From positions 30,124 to 94,123 of the forward strand of contig NZ_FCOQ01000039.1 in assembly GCF_900021165.1 (NCBI RefSeq): 64,000 nt of DNA, in the 5' to 3' direction. Numbering within the stretch: position 1 is the first letter of the stretch; each line of letters begins with the position of its first letter. Source of the DNA: Paenibacillus phocaeensis. Lineage in GTDB: Bacteria; Bacillota; Bacilli; Paenibacillales; Paenibacillaceae. Below, piece after piece: positions 44,062-53,254 of the stretch. A program made the position numbers and the translations under genes. Under the pieces are notes generated by a model that saw only the letters and a list, made by a program, of their open reading frames with translations, was not told the origin of the DNA and searched no databases.

Positions 44062-45468
44062 TTACTGATTCAAGATCGCACTGACTTCATTAGCCGCATC
44101 ATCAAGCTGCTTCTGAATTGATTCTTCACTGTACGTTCCAGAAACACCAGCCACGATATCCCAAATATTACCGAAATATTTCACGAGCGCCGTTTCGCAC
44201 GGTCCCCATTGCGGAATGGCCGGGTAGGACTTACCGTAATTTGTAGCTTCGACCAATGCCTTATATCCGGGGTCGGATGTCAGCGAATCCATCACGTTCT
44301 TCTTTGCAGGCAACTGGCCGGATGCTTGCGCATAAGCAAGCTGCGCTTCGTCGCCGGACAAATACTTGATCACGCCCCAAGCCGCATCTTTATGCTTAGA
44401 TCCTTTGAAGATCGTCAAGTGGCTGCCGCCAATAAAAGTGGATTGTCCGGCAGGACCAGCCGGAAGCGCTGCAACACCATAATTTTGGGATGCCGTTTTA
44501 TCGCCTACGCCCCCGTCTTCCGCTGGAGTTGCGAAGTTCTTAATCATCCATGCCCCGCTCACCATAATCGCCGTTTTACCGTCTGAGAAGTCGCTCTCAA
44601 TTTGGGAAGAGTTCTTCTCAAGGGAAGCTTTGTCCACAAGCCCGTCATGAGCGAGTCCAGTGTAGTACATGACGCCTTCCAAAGCAGTTTTATCATTAAA
44701 CGCAACCTTCGTATTATCTTCGTTAAGCACGTTGCCACCGGCAGCCCAAATCCATGGGAAAATGTTGTGCGGAACGTTCCAGTCGTTCTTCCCCGGAACG
44801 CCAAAGGCCGTCATTTTCTGTCCTTCGATCTCAACGCCGTTTAATTTAGTTAACGTTTGCTTGAAAGTGTCCCAATCCTTAAACGCAGTCGCTGGATCTA
44901 ACCCTGCTTTCTCCAGGGCATCCGTGCGATAGAAGAGCGCGCGGGCATCCACGAACCAAGGAATTCCGAACACTTCGGATTGACCGTTGATTTTCGTCGT
45001 TTCCCAACTGGCCGGAAGGTAGTTGCCCTCTCCACCAACATCGTTGACGCGATCGGTCAAATCCTCGATCCCGTTCATCGCCGCTATAGCCGGCACCCAA
45101 GTCGTACCCAATTGCAGAATGTCCGGACCCTCGCCGCTGGTTGCAGCCGTGGTAATCTTAGTCCATGCGGAGCCCCAGTCTAGCACCGTTACATTTAGTT
45201 TGACATTCGGGTTTTGATCCAGGTAAGGCTTCATAACTTCCAGAAAGTCTTTATCCGGCTTCGGGCTGTTCGGCATGATCCACGCGGTCAGCGTCACGTC
45301 TTCTTTCGACGTCTCTGCAGCCGTATTGCCCGCACTCGTGTCCGTATTAGCAGGGCTTGAATTCCCAGAAGCGTTGTTATTACCGTTGCTGCTGCCGCAG
45401 GCCGATAAGAACATGCTCATCACCAATACGAGTGACAACAGAACAAAACTAATGCGTCTTTGACTCAT
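44062..45468 (-). CDS. Carbohydrate-binding lipoprotein of ABC importer
   Basis: 468 residues from MSQRRISF (start 45468, GGGGGGAAG upstream; the frame is open 30 codons further without a site). Lipobox LSAC with Cys24, then a long Asn/Ser/Thr linker to about 55. Core features VTLTAWIMPNSPKPDKDF, GEGPDILQLGTTWVPA, YFGNIWDIVAGV fit CUT1 binding proteins. The first gene of the importer operon, with its own leader of about 200 bp after the regulator terminator. Predicted ligand: beta-glucan oligosaccharide, by context. Confidence 0.92.
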   Translation of the reverse strand: MSQRRISFVLLSLVLVMSMFLSACGSSNGNNNASGNSSPANTDTSAGNTAAETSKEDVTLTAWIMPNSPKPDKDFLEVMKPYLDQNPNVKLNVTVLDWGSAWTKITTAATSGEGPDILQLGTTWVPAIAAMNGIEDLTDRVNDVGGEGNYLPASWETTKINGQSEVFGIPWFVDARALFYRTDALEKAGLDPATAFKDWDTFKQTLTKLNGVEIEGQKMTAFGVPGKNDWNVPHNIFPWIWAAGGNVLNEDNTKVAFNDKTALEGVMYYTGLAHDGLVDKASLEKNSSQIESDFSDGKTAIMVSGAWMIKNFATPAEDGGVGDKTASQNYGVAALPAGPAGQSTFIGGSHLTIFKGSKHKDAAWGVIKYLSGDEAQLAYAQASGQLPAKKNVMDSLTSDPGYKALVEATNYGKSYPAIPQWGPCETALVKYFGNIWDIVAGVSGTYSEESIQKQLDDAANEVSAILNQ

Positions 45469-45676
45469 TTTCTTCCCCCCGTATTTAATAATTGCCAGCG
45501 CATAGGTTGGTTCATCCCAAACCCCCATGCACTGTATTTTTATTGTAAAGAGCATCACGGAGGGCGAAAATAACTCGTTTTCAACATTCCTGCAGATTTA
45601 TTGACCATCCAGTCATCGGTTTATCGCGGCTTCTCTCTGAGACCATAAACACACTAATAAATAAACAAAGATTATG

Positions 45677-45725
45677 CAAAAAAATAAATAAGCTTCTCAA
45701 CCTGCTGTCGCCAGGGAGAAGCTCC
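45677..45725 (-). terminator. Terminator of the kinase/regulator operon
   Basis: Minus strand GAGCTTCTC ... GAGAAGCTT followed by ATTTATTTTTTT. Lies 11 bp after the response-regulator stop, so the importer genes need their own promoter. Confidence 0.85.
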
Positions 45726-45735
45726 ACTATAACCT

Positions 45736-47343
45736 TTATAATTGTTCGCGAAATTCATTGGGCGTCTTCCCATACTCCTCCCGAAAGACTTTGCTGAAAT
45801 AAGCCGCATTTTTGAAGCCCAATTGCTCCGATATTTCGTAAATTTTCAACGATTCGTCCTTCAGCATTTCCGCCGCTTTCAACATGCGTTGCTTCTGGAT
45901 ATACTCGCTGATCCCCTCCCCTGTTTCGGCCTTGTAAAGCCGGGACAAATAAACGGGATGGAGATACACCGCATCCGCGATCGTTTGCAGCGAAGCTGTG
46001 CTCAAATTTCGGTCAATATAGTCTCTTATTTTTATCGTTAATTTATCTCTCGACGTTCTCTGTTCGGTCTGGTCACTGTATCGGATCTTATCCAGTATGA
46101 AAAGCGCCCATTCCGACAATTGCTGAACAGAATGAATGATTCGGTCCAGAACCGTTGTACCTTCCACAAGGTCGCTTAGCAGGCGATTATGCTTGTGTGC
46201 GTAAAAGTAAAACGAACCGACCACAACGGTATATGCCTCCCGAACATGCTCTTCGGACAAATTTCCTGCCTGCTTCATATCTTCGATCACCGCCGCCAGC
46301 TTCTCCCGATATTCCTCCCACCGTCGGTTTTCAAGCAAGTGGTGCAGCGTGGGGGTTTCATATAAACGATGTAAGGGCTGCTGCACCGCTACCGCTTCCG
46401 TCAGCTCGCCAGACAAGAAGCAACCGGATTCATTTGCCAGTTTGCTGCGAATTTGCTCCGTCGTATGGCTGTACAATCTACCGATTTCTTCGGGGAAGAT
46501 CCCCCATTTGCTCACAATAATGGAAACGACCCGTTTCAAGTACAAGCCAATATTCCGCTGCAGCTGCATCGCTAAAGAATCGAATTTTCTATGTTCTTCC
46601 ACACTGCCGGTTGAATGACCGCTTGTCTTCTTCCGAACAAGCAGAACCAGGCATCCGTTAGAATCCTTGCAGGGCCATAGATCGTGAGAATTCCCGAACA
46701 TTTCAACGGCGATATTCATAATCGCATATTCTAATAGGAAAATATCCTGTTCGTTAAATTCCGGAAGCCCCTCTTCCATTCGAATGACCATAATGCAGAT
46801 TTCATCTCCAAAACGGAAAGGAATCTCGTATAAATCCAGAAGATAACGCAAGGATTCATCCTTCAACTTCCCGACCAACAGCTCATTTAGAAGCTTATCC
46901 GTCAATACCGGCAAGCTTTCTTTTAACGTACGGACGACCCGTCTTTGGGAGACTACCTCCTGCCATTCTCCCTTGATCCTTTGGACGAGCCTGCCGATCA
47001 CTGCGATCAAGTCCTCGTCGGAAACCGGCTTGAGCAAATAGTCCGACACCCCGTAGTTGATCGCTTGTCTAGCGTATGCAAATTCGGCGTATCCTGAGAG
47101 CAACACGCTTTTCACATGACGGTATTTCTGATTGATTTGCGCCACCAGTTCAATGCCTGTCATCCGGGGCATGTTAATGTCAGCGATGACAAGATCAACC
47201 GCGTGCTCTTCCAAGACCAACAATGCCTCCTTGGCCGAGTAGGCCTTGTACACTGTCATAATTTCGAGCTTCTCCCAATCGATCGTGTAAGCCAGCGTAT
47301 CCACAATCGTCGGTTCGTCATCAACGATCAGCAAACTTAACAT
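45736..47343 (-). CDS. AraC-type response regulator (YesN family)
   Basis: 535 residues. Receiver domain with Asp55 (LVIADINMPRMTG) and KP at residue 104 region (LLKPVSDEDL); central region about 130-430; C-terminal pair of AraC helix-turn-helices (LQTIADAVYLHPVYLSRLYKAETG and IYEISEQLGFKNAAYFSKVFREEYG). GGAGGAACCCC precedes the ATG, which overlaps the kinase gene by 23 bp. Probably controls the importer and lichenase genes that flank it. Paralogous to the regulator at 25667-27163. Confidence 0.92.
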   Translation of the reverse strand: MLSLLIVDDEPTIVDTLAYTIDWEKLEIMTVYKAYSAKEALLVLEEHAVDLVIADINMPRMTGIELVAQINQKYRHVKSVLLSGYAEFAYARQAINYGVSDYLLKPVSDEDLIAVIGRLVQRIKGEWQEVVSQRRVVRTLKESLPVLTDKLLNELLVGKLKDESLRYLLDLYEIPFRFGDEICIMVIRMEEGLPEFNEQDIFLLEYAIMNIAVEMFGNSHDLWPCKDSNGCLVLLVRKKTSGHSTGSVEEHRKFDSLAMQLQRNIGLYLKRVVSIIVSKWGIFPEEIGRLYSHTTEQIRSKLANESGCFLSGELTEAVAVQQPLHRLYETPTLHHLLENRRWEEYREKLAAVIEDMKQAGNLSEEHVREAYTVVVGSFYFYAHKHNRLLSDLVEGTTVLDRIIHSVQQLSEWALFILDKIRYSDQTEQRTSRDKLTIKIRDYIDRNLSTASLQTIADAVYLHPVYLSRLYKAETGEGISEYIQKQRMLKAAEMLKDESLKIYEISEQLGFKNAAYFSKVFREEYGKTPNEFREQL

Positions 47344-49039
47344 GGGGTTCCTCCTGATGTTTAGTGATACAGCAGATGGATACCTTCAATCCACCTAAGA
47401 GGGAATGTTCAAAATGCATGCCGCACCCCGGATCATACTGATTAATTACTCTTTGGTAGGTGTTCCACAAACCGCAACCCGTCTCAGGGGACAGCGGACG
47501 ATTCATTTTTTCACGAAGATCCTTCAGTTCCTCAGGACCCAGGCCGTCACCGGAATCCTCGACACTGATCATGAAACCGTCTGGAATATTACATCCCTGG
47601 ATGCGGATTATCCCTTCCCGGTCACTGTTTTCAATGCCATGAATGATCGCATTTTCTACCAAAGGCTGGATAAACAACCGAGGAATCGAAGCTTCCATAA
47701 GTTCATCTTCAATGTTAATTTCGTAGACCATAGGTCTTCGGAAGTTATGTATGTTCAAATAGTTTTTCAGAAATTTAACCTCCTCCCGTACGGTGGTCAG
47801 AGGATTTTCGAGCCGGGTCGTATACCTGTAATATTCCCCAAGATTCAGGGCCATTGCTTCAACTTGCTCATCCGCACCCATTTTCGCCATATTTTTGATA
47901 TAGAAGAGACAGTTGTACAAAAAATGCGGATTGATTTGCGACTGCAGTTGCTTGAGCTCGGCTTCCTTCAATCGAAGCTTCTCTTCATACACCTTCTCAA
48001 TCAACTCCTGAATGCGCTCGGCCATGTTGTTAAACCCTGCAAAAACTTCTTGAAATTCATCCCGACGTTTCGTTTTCAAGCGAGCATCAAAATGGCCCGT
48101 ACGGATATCCTGTAATTTAAGCACCAGTTCGTTGATCGGATGCTGGATTTGCTTGTAAAGAAGTACCGTGAATATCACACCGATCGCTAACATCGCCATA
48201 ATTCCAAGCACGAAGAAACGGTTGCTTTCCTTCACAGGCAGCACGACCTTCTCCAGAGGGACTAGATCGAGGATGACCCAACCTAGGCTTTCCACCGGTA
48301 CGTAATTCAAAAGCACACGGCGTCCATCAAGATTCAGAATTCGTTTGCCTGGCTGATGCATGGATTTCCAATCGAGCTGCCGCTCCCAGTCCCCCAAGTC
48401 CGGAGGATCATTACCGATGAAGCCGTATCTCGGATGATACATCAAGGTATACCGATTGGAGTTTTGTTGGAAATTATTCAGCATATCGCGTATATAGGTG
48501 TCGGGAAAGCGGGCCAGAATGGTGTATCCCGGTGCAGATCGAACCAAGGTAAAATAGTTCATGCCATTCCTCAGACCCGGCTCGTAGCTCCATAACCCCT
48601 TGGTGCGATCCACCCGCGGGATGGAGACCATGTCTTCAAAAACCATGTCCGGCCGGGTGGAGATCACTTCCTTTTTGGGTTTAAGAAAGACGCTGATCTC
48701 CATTTGCCAGTTCGATGCGGCGCTTTGCAGCTTGATTCTCTCATGCATATTGAACCTGAGCATATTGTTATCAAACAGATCTTCGGGTGCCGTCGTGTTA
48801 ATGTATTGCTTCATGATTGAGTCCTCTTCCAACTCCAATAAGCTTGCAGCCAGATTATCCACCTGGTTGTCCAATTGAAGCAGAAGAAAACGCAATTGCT
48901 CGTAATAGGAGTCTTGGATATCGTTTTCAATAGTATGGATGCTCACCCTATAGGAGCGACCATTGAGCGCAACTGCAATACTTAATAATACAAATAGAAC
49001 GATCGTGAACTTTATGGACAGCGTAAACTTAAATTTCAT
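47321..49039 (-). CDS. Sensor histidine kinase (YesM family)
   Basis: 572 residues from ATG 49039 (MKFKFTLSIKF); an in-frame start at 49066 would add nine residues and no clear ribosome site decides between them. Helices at about 8-28 and 273-297 enclose an extracellular sensor domain. HAMP region, then phospho-His near residue 371 in QINPHFLYNCLFYIKNMA, ATPase boxes EDSGDGLG and GCGLWNTYQRV. Coupled to the response regulator downstream. Likely senses beta-glucan breakdown products directly or through a binding protein. Confidence 0.9.
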   Translation of the reverse strand: MKFKFTLSIKFTIVLFVLLSIAVALNGRSYRVSIHTIENDIQDSYYEQLRFLLLQLDNQVDNLAASLLELEEDSIMKQYINTTAPEDLFDNNMLRFNMHERIKLQSAASNWQMEISVFLKPKKEVISTRPDMVFEDMVSIPRVDRTKGLWSYEPGLRNGMNYFTLVRSAPGYTILARFPDTYIRDMLNNFQQNSNRYTLMYHPRYGFIGNDPPDLGDWERQLDWKSMHQPGKRILNLDGRRVLLNYVPVESLGWVILDLVPLEKVVLPVKESNRFFVLGIMAMLAIGVIFTVLLYKQIQHPINELVLKLQDIRTGHFDARLKTKRRDEFQEVFAGFNNMAERIQELIEKVYEEKLRLKEAELKQLQSQINPHFLYNCLFYIKNMAKMGADEQVEAMALNLGEYYRYTTRLENPLTTVREEVKFLKNYLNIHNFRRPMVYEINIEDELMEASIPRLFIQPLVENAIIHGIENSDREGIIRIQGCNIPDGFMISVEDSGDGLGPEELKDLREKMNRPLSPETGCGLWNTYQRVINQYDPGCGMHFEHSLLGGLKVSICCITKHQEEPHVKFADR

Positions 49040-49333
49040 CTTATTTAGATTCACCACCATCATCACCCAAAGTCCAATCTAGTTCCATAGTAATAAAAAA
49101 ATGAAAAGTTTGCTCAAAATTTTAATATCTGATTTGCTTGATTCGACAATAGGTTGAGATTAGTTAAGGGAAGTTGAATTTCTGGTATAGTTTTATTCAA
49201 GAACGATCTCAAATAAAAAGTAAATTGGGGGACTTTCGTTTATCTGAAGAAATAGGAGCGATTTCAAACGTTGTGTTCCTTGGTTTCCAAGCTTCAATGT
49301 TGCGAACCAAGTCCACTTCAAATTATAACTCGC

Positions 49334-49361
49334 CCAGGGCTGGGGAATTCCCCAGCCCTGG
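49334..49361 (-). terminator. 28-bp perfect palindrome after the secreted lichenase
   Basis: CCAGGGCTGGGGAA and its exact complement meet without a loop. It lies 7 bp past the lichenase stop. The minus strand that follows (GCGAGTTATAATTTG) has no T run, so it is a 3'-end hairpin or weak terminator rather than a textbook one. The 49040-49333 stretch further along holds no gene I can support. Confidence 0.6.
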
Positions 49362-49368
49362 TATTTGC

Positions 49369-50082
49369 TTAATTACTGGTGTATTTAACCCAATCGTAGT
49401 AGGCGTACAGCGGATTAGCCCCGTTATAGCTGCCCAACCAGCCGTCCACTCCGGTGCCGTTCCAGAGATTCATCATGATTTTTCCTGGAGTTTTGGGGAT
49501 ATTTGAAGTTGCGGTGTGTTTGGCTACACCATCTACGTACCATGTGATGGAATTAGGCTGCCAGTTAAAAGCGTAGGTATGGAAGCCTTGGGATGCATCG
49601 AAGCCCAAATCGATTACCTTTTCGTGACCGCCAACCCCATTGGTATAGTAATTGAATTGCACTTTGGTCGTATCTTTGCCTAAAAATTCGATATCGATTT
49701 CATCCCACTGCGTACCGTCCGACGGCCCTGTGTAAGTGAAGAAGGAGGATACGATCCCCACATTTTTTGCAGGCTTCATGTTCACCTCATAGAGTCCGTA
49801 ACTACTCTTAAACTTGGTGCGATACTCCGCGCAATCAAATTTATTGTAGGAGGGACTGGTTAGTGCAAGCCGCAGCTTACCATCACTTGTAAAAGATGCA
49901 TTGTTTGCCCGCCAGGTGCAATTGAACATATTGCCATTTGAATACCCGTCGGCCTTCTCCCAGGTTTGTGTGTTATGATACGTTAATGGTTCCCAGAACA
50001 CGGTGGCCGCCATTGTGGTAACGGTCCATGTAATCCAGAGAACCAGTGAAGAACAAAGGATAACCAGCCATCTTTTCTTCAT
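49369..50082 (-). CDS. Secreted lichenase (GH16 beta-1,3-1,4-glucanase)
   Basis: 237 residues with a cleavable signal peptide (about 1-25, ending TMAA). The mature enzyme is a textbook Bacillus/Paenibacillus lichenase: FWEPLTYHNTQTWEKADGYSNG at the N-terminus, catalytic motif WDEIDIEFLGKDTTK near residue 130, and MMNLWNGTGVDGWLGSYNG. It hydrolyses beta-1,4 bonds next to beta-1,3 bonds in lichenan and cereal glucan. Unlike its paralogue at 41204-41938 it has no lipid anchor and should be released. Confidence 0.95.
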   Translation of the reverse strand: MKKRWLVILCSSLVLWITWTVTTMAATVFWEPLTYHNTQTWEKADGYSNGNMFNCTWRANNASFTSDGKLRLALTSPSYNKFDCAEYRTKFKSSYGLYEVNMKPAKNVGIVSSFFTYTGPSDGTQWDEIDIEFLGKDTTKVQFNYYTNGVGGHEKVIDLGFDASQGFHTYAFNWQPNSITWYVDGVAKHTATSNIPKTPGKIMMNLWNGTGVDGWLGSYNGANPLYAYYDWVKYTSN

Positions 50083-50280
50083 TTGAACACCTCTCCCTAA
50101 TTAAATGAATAACCGCTACAGGAACGTTGATCCTTGCGTGGCACAGCAACCCCTATTTCCCTCCTTTCCTGGAAGAAGCATATCGTTCGTAGCGTACCCT
50201 CATTTTATGGTCATTCAGGGAAGTGTTTCCATGATGATCATTTAACTTTTGTATCAATTTTCTAACTTTTTTCAGGGCAG

Positions 50281-50310
50281 AAAAAGAGCCTTGAGAATAC
50301 CTCAAGACTC
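50281..50310 (-). terminator. Minus-strand terminator with no adjacent minus gene upstream
   Basis: Minus strand GAGTCTTGAG, loop GTAT-type, CTCAAGGCTC then TTTTT. The nearest minus-strand gene feeding into it is the serine hydrolase at 50963, with the plus-strand nucleotidase between. It may stop antisense read-through before the lichenase region. The remaining 50083-50387 interval holds promoter-like AT-rich DNA for the two divergent genes. Confidence 0.65.
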
Positions 50311-50387
50311 CCAAAACCGCACTTTTCTGATATCTTAGAAGAAGTCATGTATTTTCAATCCCAACTACAATCAGGAGATTACCTTCT

Positions 50388-50951
50388 ATGCCCAAACACA
50401 TCGTAGCGATCGATATGGACGATACCCTCTGCCATCTCGTGCCTAGGGCTATCCATTATCACAATTTGCAATTTCCCGACCGCCCGTTGACCATGGACCA
50501 AATGATCAGCTTCGACATGACGGGGATCTGGCATCCCGACTGCAATGAAGACCTGTTCTTTGGGCGCCCCGGCTTATATGAAGAGCTGGAGATCTTTGAT
50601 GAACATACCGTGGAGGAAGTGCGCAAGATTGCGCAGGACCACGACGTGATCATCGTCACCGCCGCCCGGCCGTCATCCGTTCCGGAGAAATGGAACTGGC
50701 TGCAGCGCTGGATGCCGTTCATCCCGTTCGAGAACTTCTTCGTCGCCAAGCGAAAAACCCTGCTGGGCTTCGACCTGTTGATCGATGACGGTCCCCATAA
50801 CCTGCTGCCCGCCAAAGAAGCCGGAAGATTAACCATCGGCATCCCCCGCCCGTGGAACGCCCCGATTCAGGAGCAATTCCTCATGAGGGATTCATGGGAG
50901 GGCATGAGCGAATTGGTGAACCGGCTGTTGGCCGAGCGTTTCCCCGGGTAA
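50388..50951 (+). CDS. Putative 5'(3')-deoxyribonucleotidase (HAD, NT5C type)
   Basis: 187-residue HAD phosphatase. Motif I is AIDMDDTL with nucleophile Asp9 and general acid Asp11; motif II IIVTAARP near residue 88; Lys in FVAKRKTL near 120; motif IV LLIDDGPHN near 132. This layout matches the bacterial NT5C family, which dephosphorylates deoxyribonucleoside monophosphates. AGGAGAT precedes the ATG. Convergent with the serine hydrolase; 11 bp separates their stops. Confidence 0.85.
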   Translation: MPKHIVAIDMDDTLCHLVPRAIHYHNLQFPDRPLTMDQMISFDMTGIWHPDCNEDLFFGRPGLYEELEIFDEHTVEEVRKIAQDHDVIIVTAARPSSVPEKWNWLQRWMPFIPFENFFVAKRKTLLGFDLLIDDGPHNLLPAKEAGRLTIGIPRPWNAPIQEQFLMRDSWEGMSELVNRLLAERFPG

Positions 50952-50962
50952 GGAGGCGGCGC

Positions 50963-52411
50963 TTACGCGAGACGGCCCCGGATCGGAGCCAGCCCAGGCT
51001 CGCCGAAGGAGACATTTTGGGCGATACGGATTTCGATGCCGTCCTCCTGCAGCATAATTTCAAAGCTTACGCGAAAAGGGGTCTCCATCCGCTGAATGCT
51101 GAGGAGCAGCGTATCCGGCGACTTCCATGTGAAGGAGGCCGCAATCCGTTCCTCCTCGAACAACGTTGTCCGGCCCAGCCGCCACGCCTGCCGCCCCAGT
51201 TCAACCCGGTGGTCCCCGCGTTTGTCCTTGATGTCCAGCACGGCGGTATCTCCATGAATCGTAATCCTTGTGCTTTCTAATTCCAGTTTATTGGCTTCCA
51301 GTAGACAGCTCTGTCTGCCGATGAGCTCAGCTTCCCGCTCCGACTGGGGATGAACCCGGGGCGGTTCGATGTACAGCCCCTCCAACCATCGGCGCAGTTC
51401 TTCCTCCGCGGCGGGATCCTCCTGAGGCAGACTCCCCTCGCTCGGGGCAAAAGCGCTAAGCAGATGATCCCACACTCCGTTCAGCACGCCTTGCAGATCG
51501 TTGGTGCCGGCTGTCATGGCGATAACCGCCTCCTGCTCCGGCAGCACGATGCAGAATTGTCCAAACGCCCCGTCGCCCCGATAAATCCCGTGACGGCAGC
51601 GCCAGAACTGGTATCCATAGCCCTGCGCCCAGTCGCTGTCCCCGCCGTCGCCGTTTGAGATCTGCTTGGAGGTTGCGGCATCAACCCAGCTTTCATCCAG
51701 CAATCGCTTACCTTGCCATAAGCCTTTCTGCAGGTACAGCTGACCAAATTTGGCGATATCCTCGGTGGTGACCTTCAGCCCGAATCCCCCGGTATTGATA
51801 CCGCGCGGGCAGCTCTCCCAAGTGGGATTCGCAATGCCAAGCGGTTCGAACAGACGCGGCTGCAAATACTGCAGCAGCGTTTCCCCGGTGACTTTCTGCA
51901 GGATCGCGGACAACATGTAGGTGGCCCCGGTGTTATACAGGAAGAACGTTCCCGGCTCATGCTCCACCGGCTGCTCCAAGAACGCCTTCACCCAGTTGCC
52001 ATCCTTCGCTTTGGCGAGCGGCTCCATCGTATCCAAGGCGTGGCCGGTGCCCATCATCAATAGATGCTGGATTTGCATCGCGGCCAAATTCGGTGAAATC
52101 TCCTCCGGCGCGTCCTCCGGGAAGAAGGAGACAACCGGATCTTCCACGCTCAGCTTGCCTTCCTGTACGGCGATCCCGATGGCTGTGGAGGTGAAACTTT
52201 TGCTAAGGGAAAACAACATATGCGGCAGATCAGGTCCATAAGGAGCCCACCAGCCCTCCGCTGCGACAGATCCATGCCGTACCAGCATCAAGCTGTGCAG
52301 CTCGATCGAATGCGCTTTCATATATTCCAAAAAATCAATGACGTTTCGAGCCGAGATTCCCAGCTCCTTCAGGCTTGTTCTAGGCAGCGATTTCTCCGTG
52401 CGTACGGACAT
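50963..52411 (-). CDS. Serine hydrolase of the class C beta-lactamase/esterase family
   Basis: 482 residues from ATG 52411 (GAGAGGTGG upstream). Catalytic Ser68 and Lys71 in SLSK (SxxK), and a Tyr in LYNTGATYMLSAIL. GRCRHGIYRGDGAFGQ-like text near 285 occupies the third motif region. No signal peptide is seen, so it is cytosolic. The C-terminal 130 residues are an extra beta domain. It could be a D-aminopeptidase, esterase or amidase; no closer call is possible. Confidence 0.82.
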   Translation of the reverse strand: MSVRTEKSLPRTSLKELGISARNVIDFLEYMKAHSIELHSLMLVRHGSVAAEGWWAPYGPDLPHMLFSLSKSFTSTAIGIAVQEGKLSVEDPVVSFFPEDAPEEISPNLAAMQIQHLLMMGTGHALDTMEPLAKAKDGNWVKAFLEQPVEHEPGTFFLYNTGATYMLSAILQKVTGETLLQYLQPRLFEPLGIANPTWESCPRGINTGGFGLKVTTEDIAKFGQLYLQKGLWQGKRLLDESWVDAATSKQISNGDGGDSDWAQGYGYQFWRCRHGIYRGDGAFGQFCIVLPEQEAVIAMTAGTNDLQGVLNGVWDHLLSAFAPSEGSLPQEDPAAEEELRRWLEGLYIEPPRVHPQSEREAELIGRQSCLLEANKLELESTRITIHGDTAVLDIKDKRGDHRVELGRQAWRLGRTTLFEEERIAASFTWKSPDTLLLSIQRMETPFRVSFEIMLQEDGIEIRIAQNVSFGEPGLAPIRGRLA

Positions 52412-52616
52412 TTCCACCTCTCCCTTCATTGGGCATTTCAGCCAATTCCATTATACACCTGCCAGGCAGGCCGGGTAAGCTTCGCCCTCATTGGTTATTC
52501 CTATCGAGTTTATTGCATTCGAGTATTTCCGTTCCTCATCTTCAAGCATTATGCTTATGGCAAAAGCCCTGCCTTAACCGGAGGCTATCCATTCTCAGCA
52601 CGAAGGAGGAACACGC

Positions 52617-53168
52617 GTGACGATTTATAATTTTGAAGCTGAATTGATCCAGGGACGTACGATTCGTCTGTCCGAATACCGGGGGAAAGTGCTTATGATT
52701 GTCAATGTCGCCAGTCAATGCAGCTTCTCCAGGCAGTTTGCCGGCTTGCACTCGCTGTATAACGCCTGGCGGAAGCACGGATTCGAGATTCTCGCATTTC
52801 CCTGCAACCAGTTTAACGGCAAAGAACCCGGTAACCATGCTGAAGTCGAACAAGCTTGCCGAGGTGGCTTCGGCGTCACGTTCCCGCTGTTCGAAAAAAT
52901 CGAAGTTCGCGGCGAGCGCGTGCACCCTCTTTTTGCCTATTTGACCGAGCAGGCTCCGTTTCAAGGGTTTGACCCGAATAACGAACAGGAGCTTTGGATG
53001 AAGAACTTCCTCCTTGCATCCTATCCCGAAATTTATGAAGGCAATGGGATCAAATGGAACTTCACGAAATTTCTGATCAACCGCCACGGGAAGGTGACCG
53101 CTCGCTTTGAGCCAACGACGGAGCCGGAGGCGCTGGGCCCGGCCATCGAAACGCTTTTGGGGCAGTAG
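52617..53168 (+). CDS. Glutathione-peroxidase-family thiol peroxidase
   Basis: 183 residues from GTG 52617, with AGGAGG 7 bp upstream. NVASQCSFSRQF places the peroxidatic Cys35; FPCNQF holds the second conserved Cys with the Gln and Asn helpers; WNFTKFLINRHG carries the catalytic Trp and Asn. Bacterial forms usually use thioredoxin or bacillithiol-type thiols, not glutathione. It is followed by a MarR regulator and shares the neighbourhood with a transporter, but has no clear own promoter box for that regulator. Confidence 0.92.
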   Translation: MTIYNFEAELIQGRTIRLSEYRGKVLMIVNVASQCSFSRQFAGLHSLYNAWRKHGFEILAFPCNQFNGKEPGNHAEVEQACRGGFGVTFPLFEKIEVRGERVHPLFAYLTEQAPFQGFDPNNEQELWMKNFLLASYPEIYEGNGIKWNFTKFLINRHGKVTARFEPTTEPEALGPAIETLLGQ

Positions 53169-53184
53169 ATTACGGGTTCGGGTA

Positions 53185-53213
53185 TTGACAACAAGGGCCG
53201 CATCAGATATCTT
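53185..53213 (+). promoter_or_regulatory. marR promoter
   Basis: TTGACA (53185-53190), 17-bp spacer, TATCTT (53208-53213). The 12-bp MarR candidate operator begins 3 bp downstream. Confidence 0.7.
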
Positions 53214-53215
53214 TG

Positions 53216-53227
53216 TTGTACATACAA
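53216..53227. promoter_or_regulatory. Candidate MarR operator, copy 1
   Basis: TTGTACATACAA lies directly after the -10 of the marR promoter. The exact reverse complement recurs before the MFS gene at 53742-53753. Two identical sites in front of the two genes of one small locus argue for a common repressor. Confidence 0.65.
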
Positions 53228-53254
53228 AATATTGGATGAAACGGAGACTTGAAC

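Noticed and set aside
49174..49506. 110-codon plus-strand frame near the secreted lichenase
   Set aside because: It overlaps the lichenase C-terminus and the palindrome, and has no ribosome site or family resemblance.
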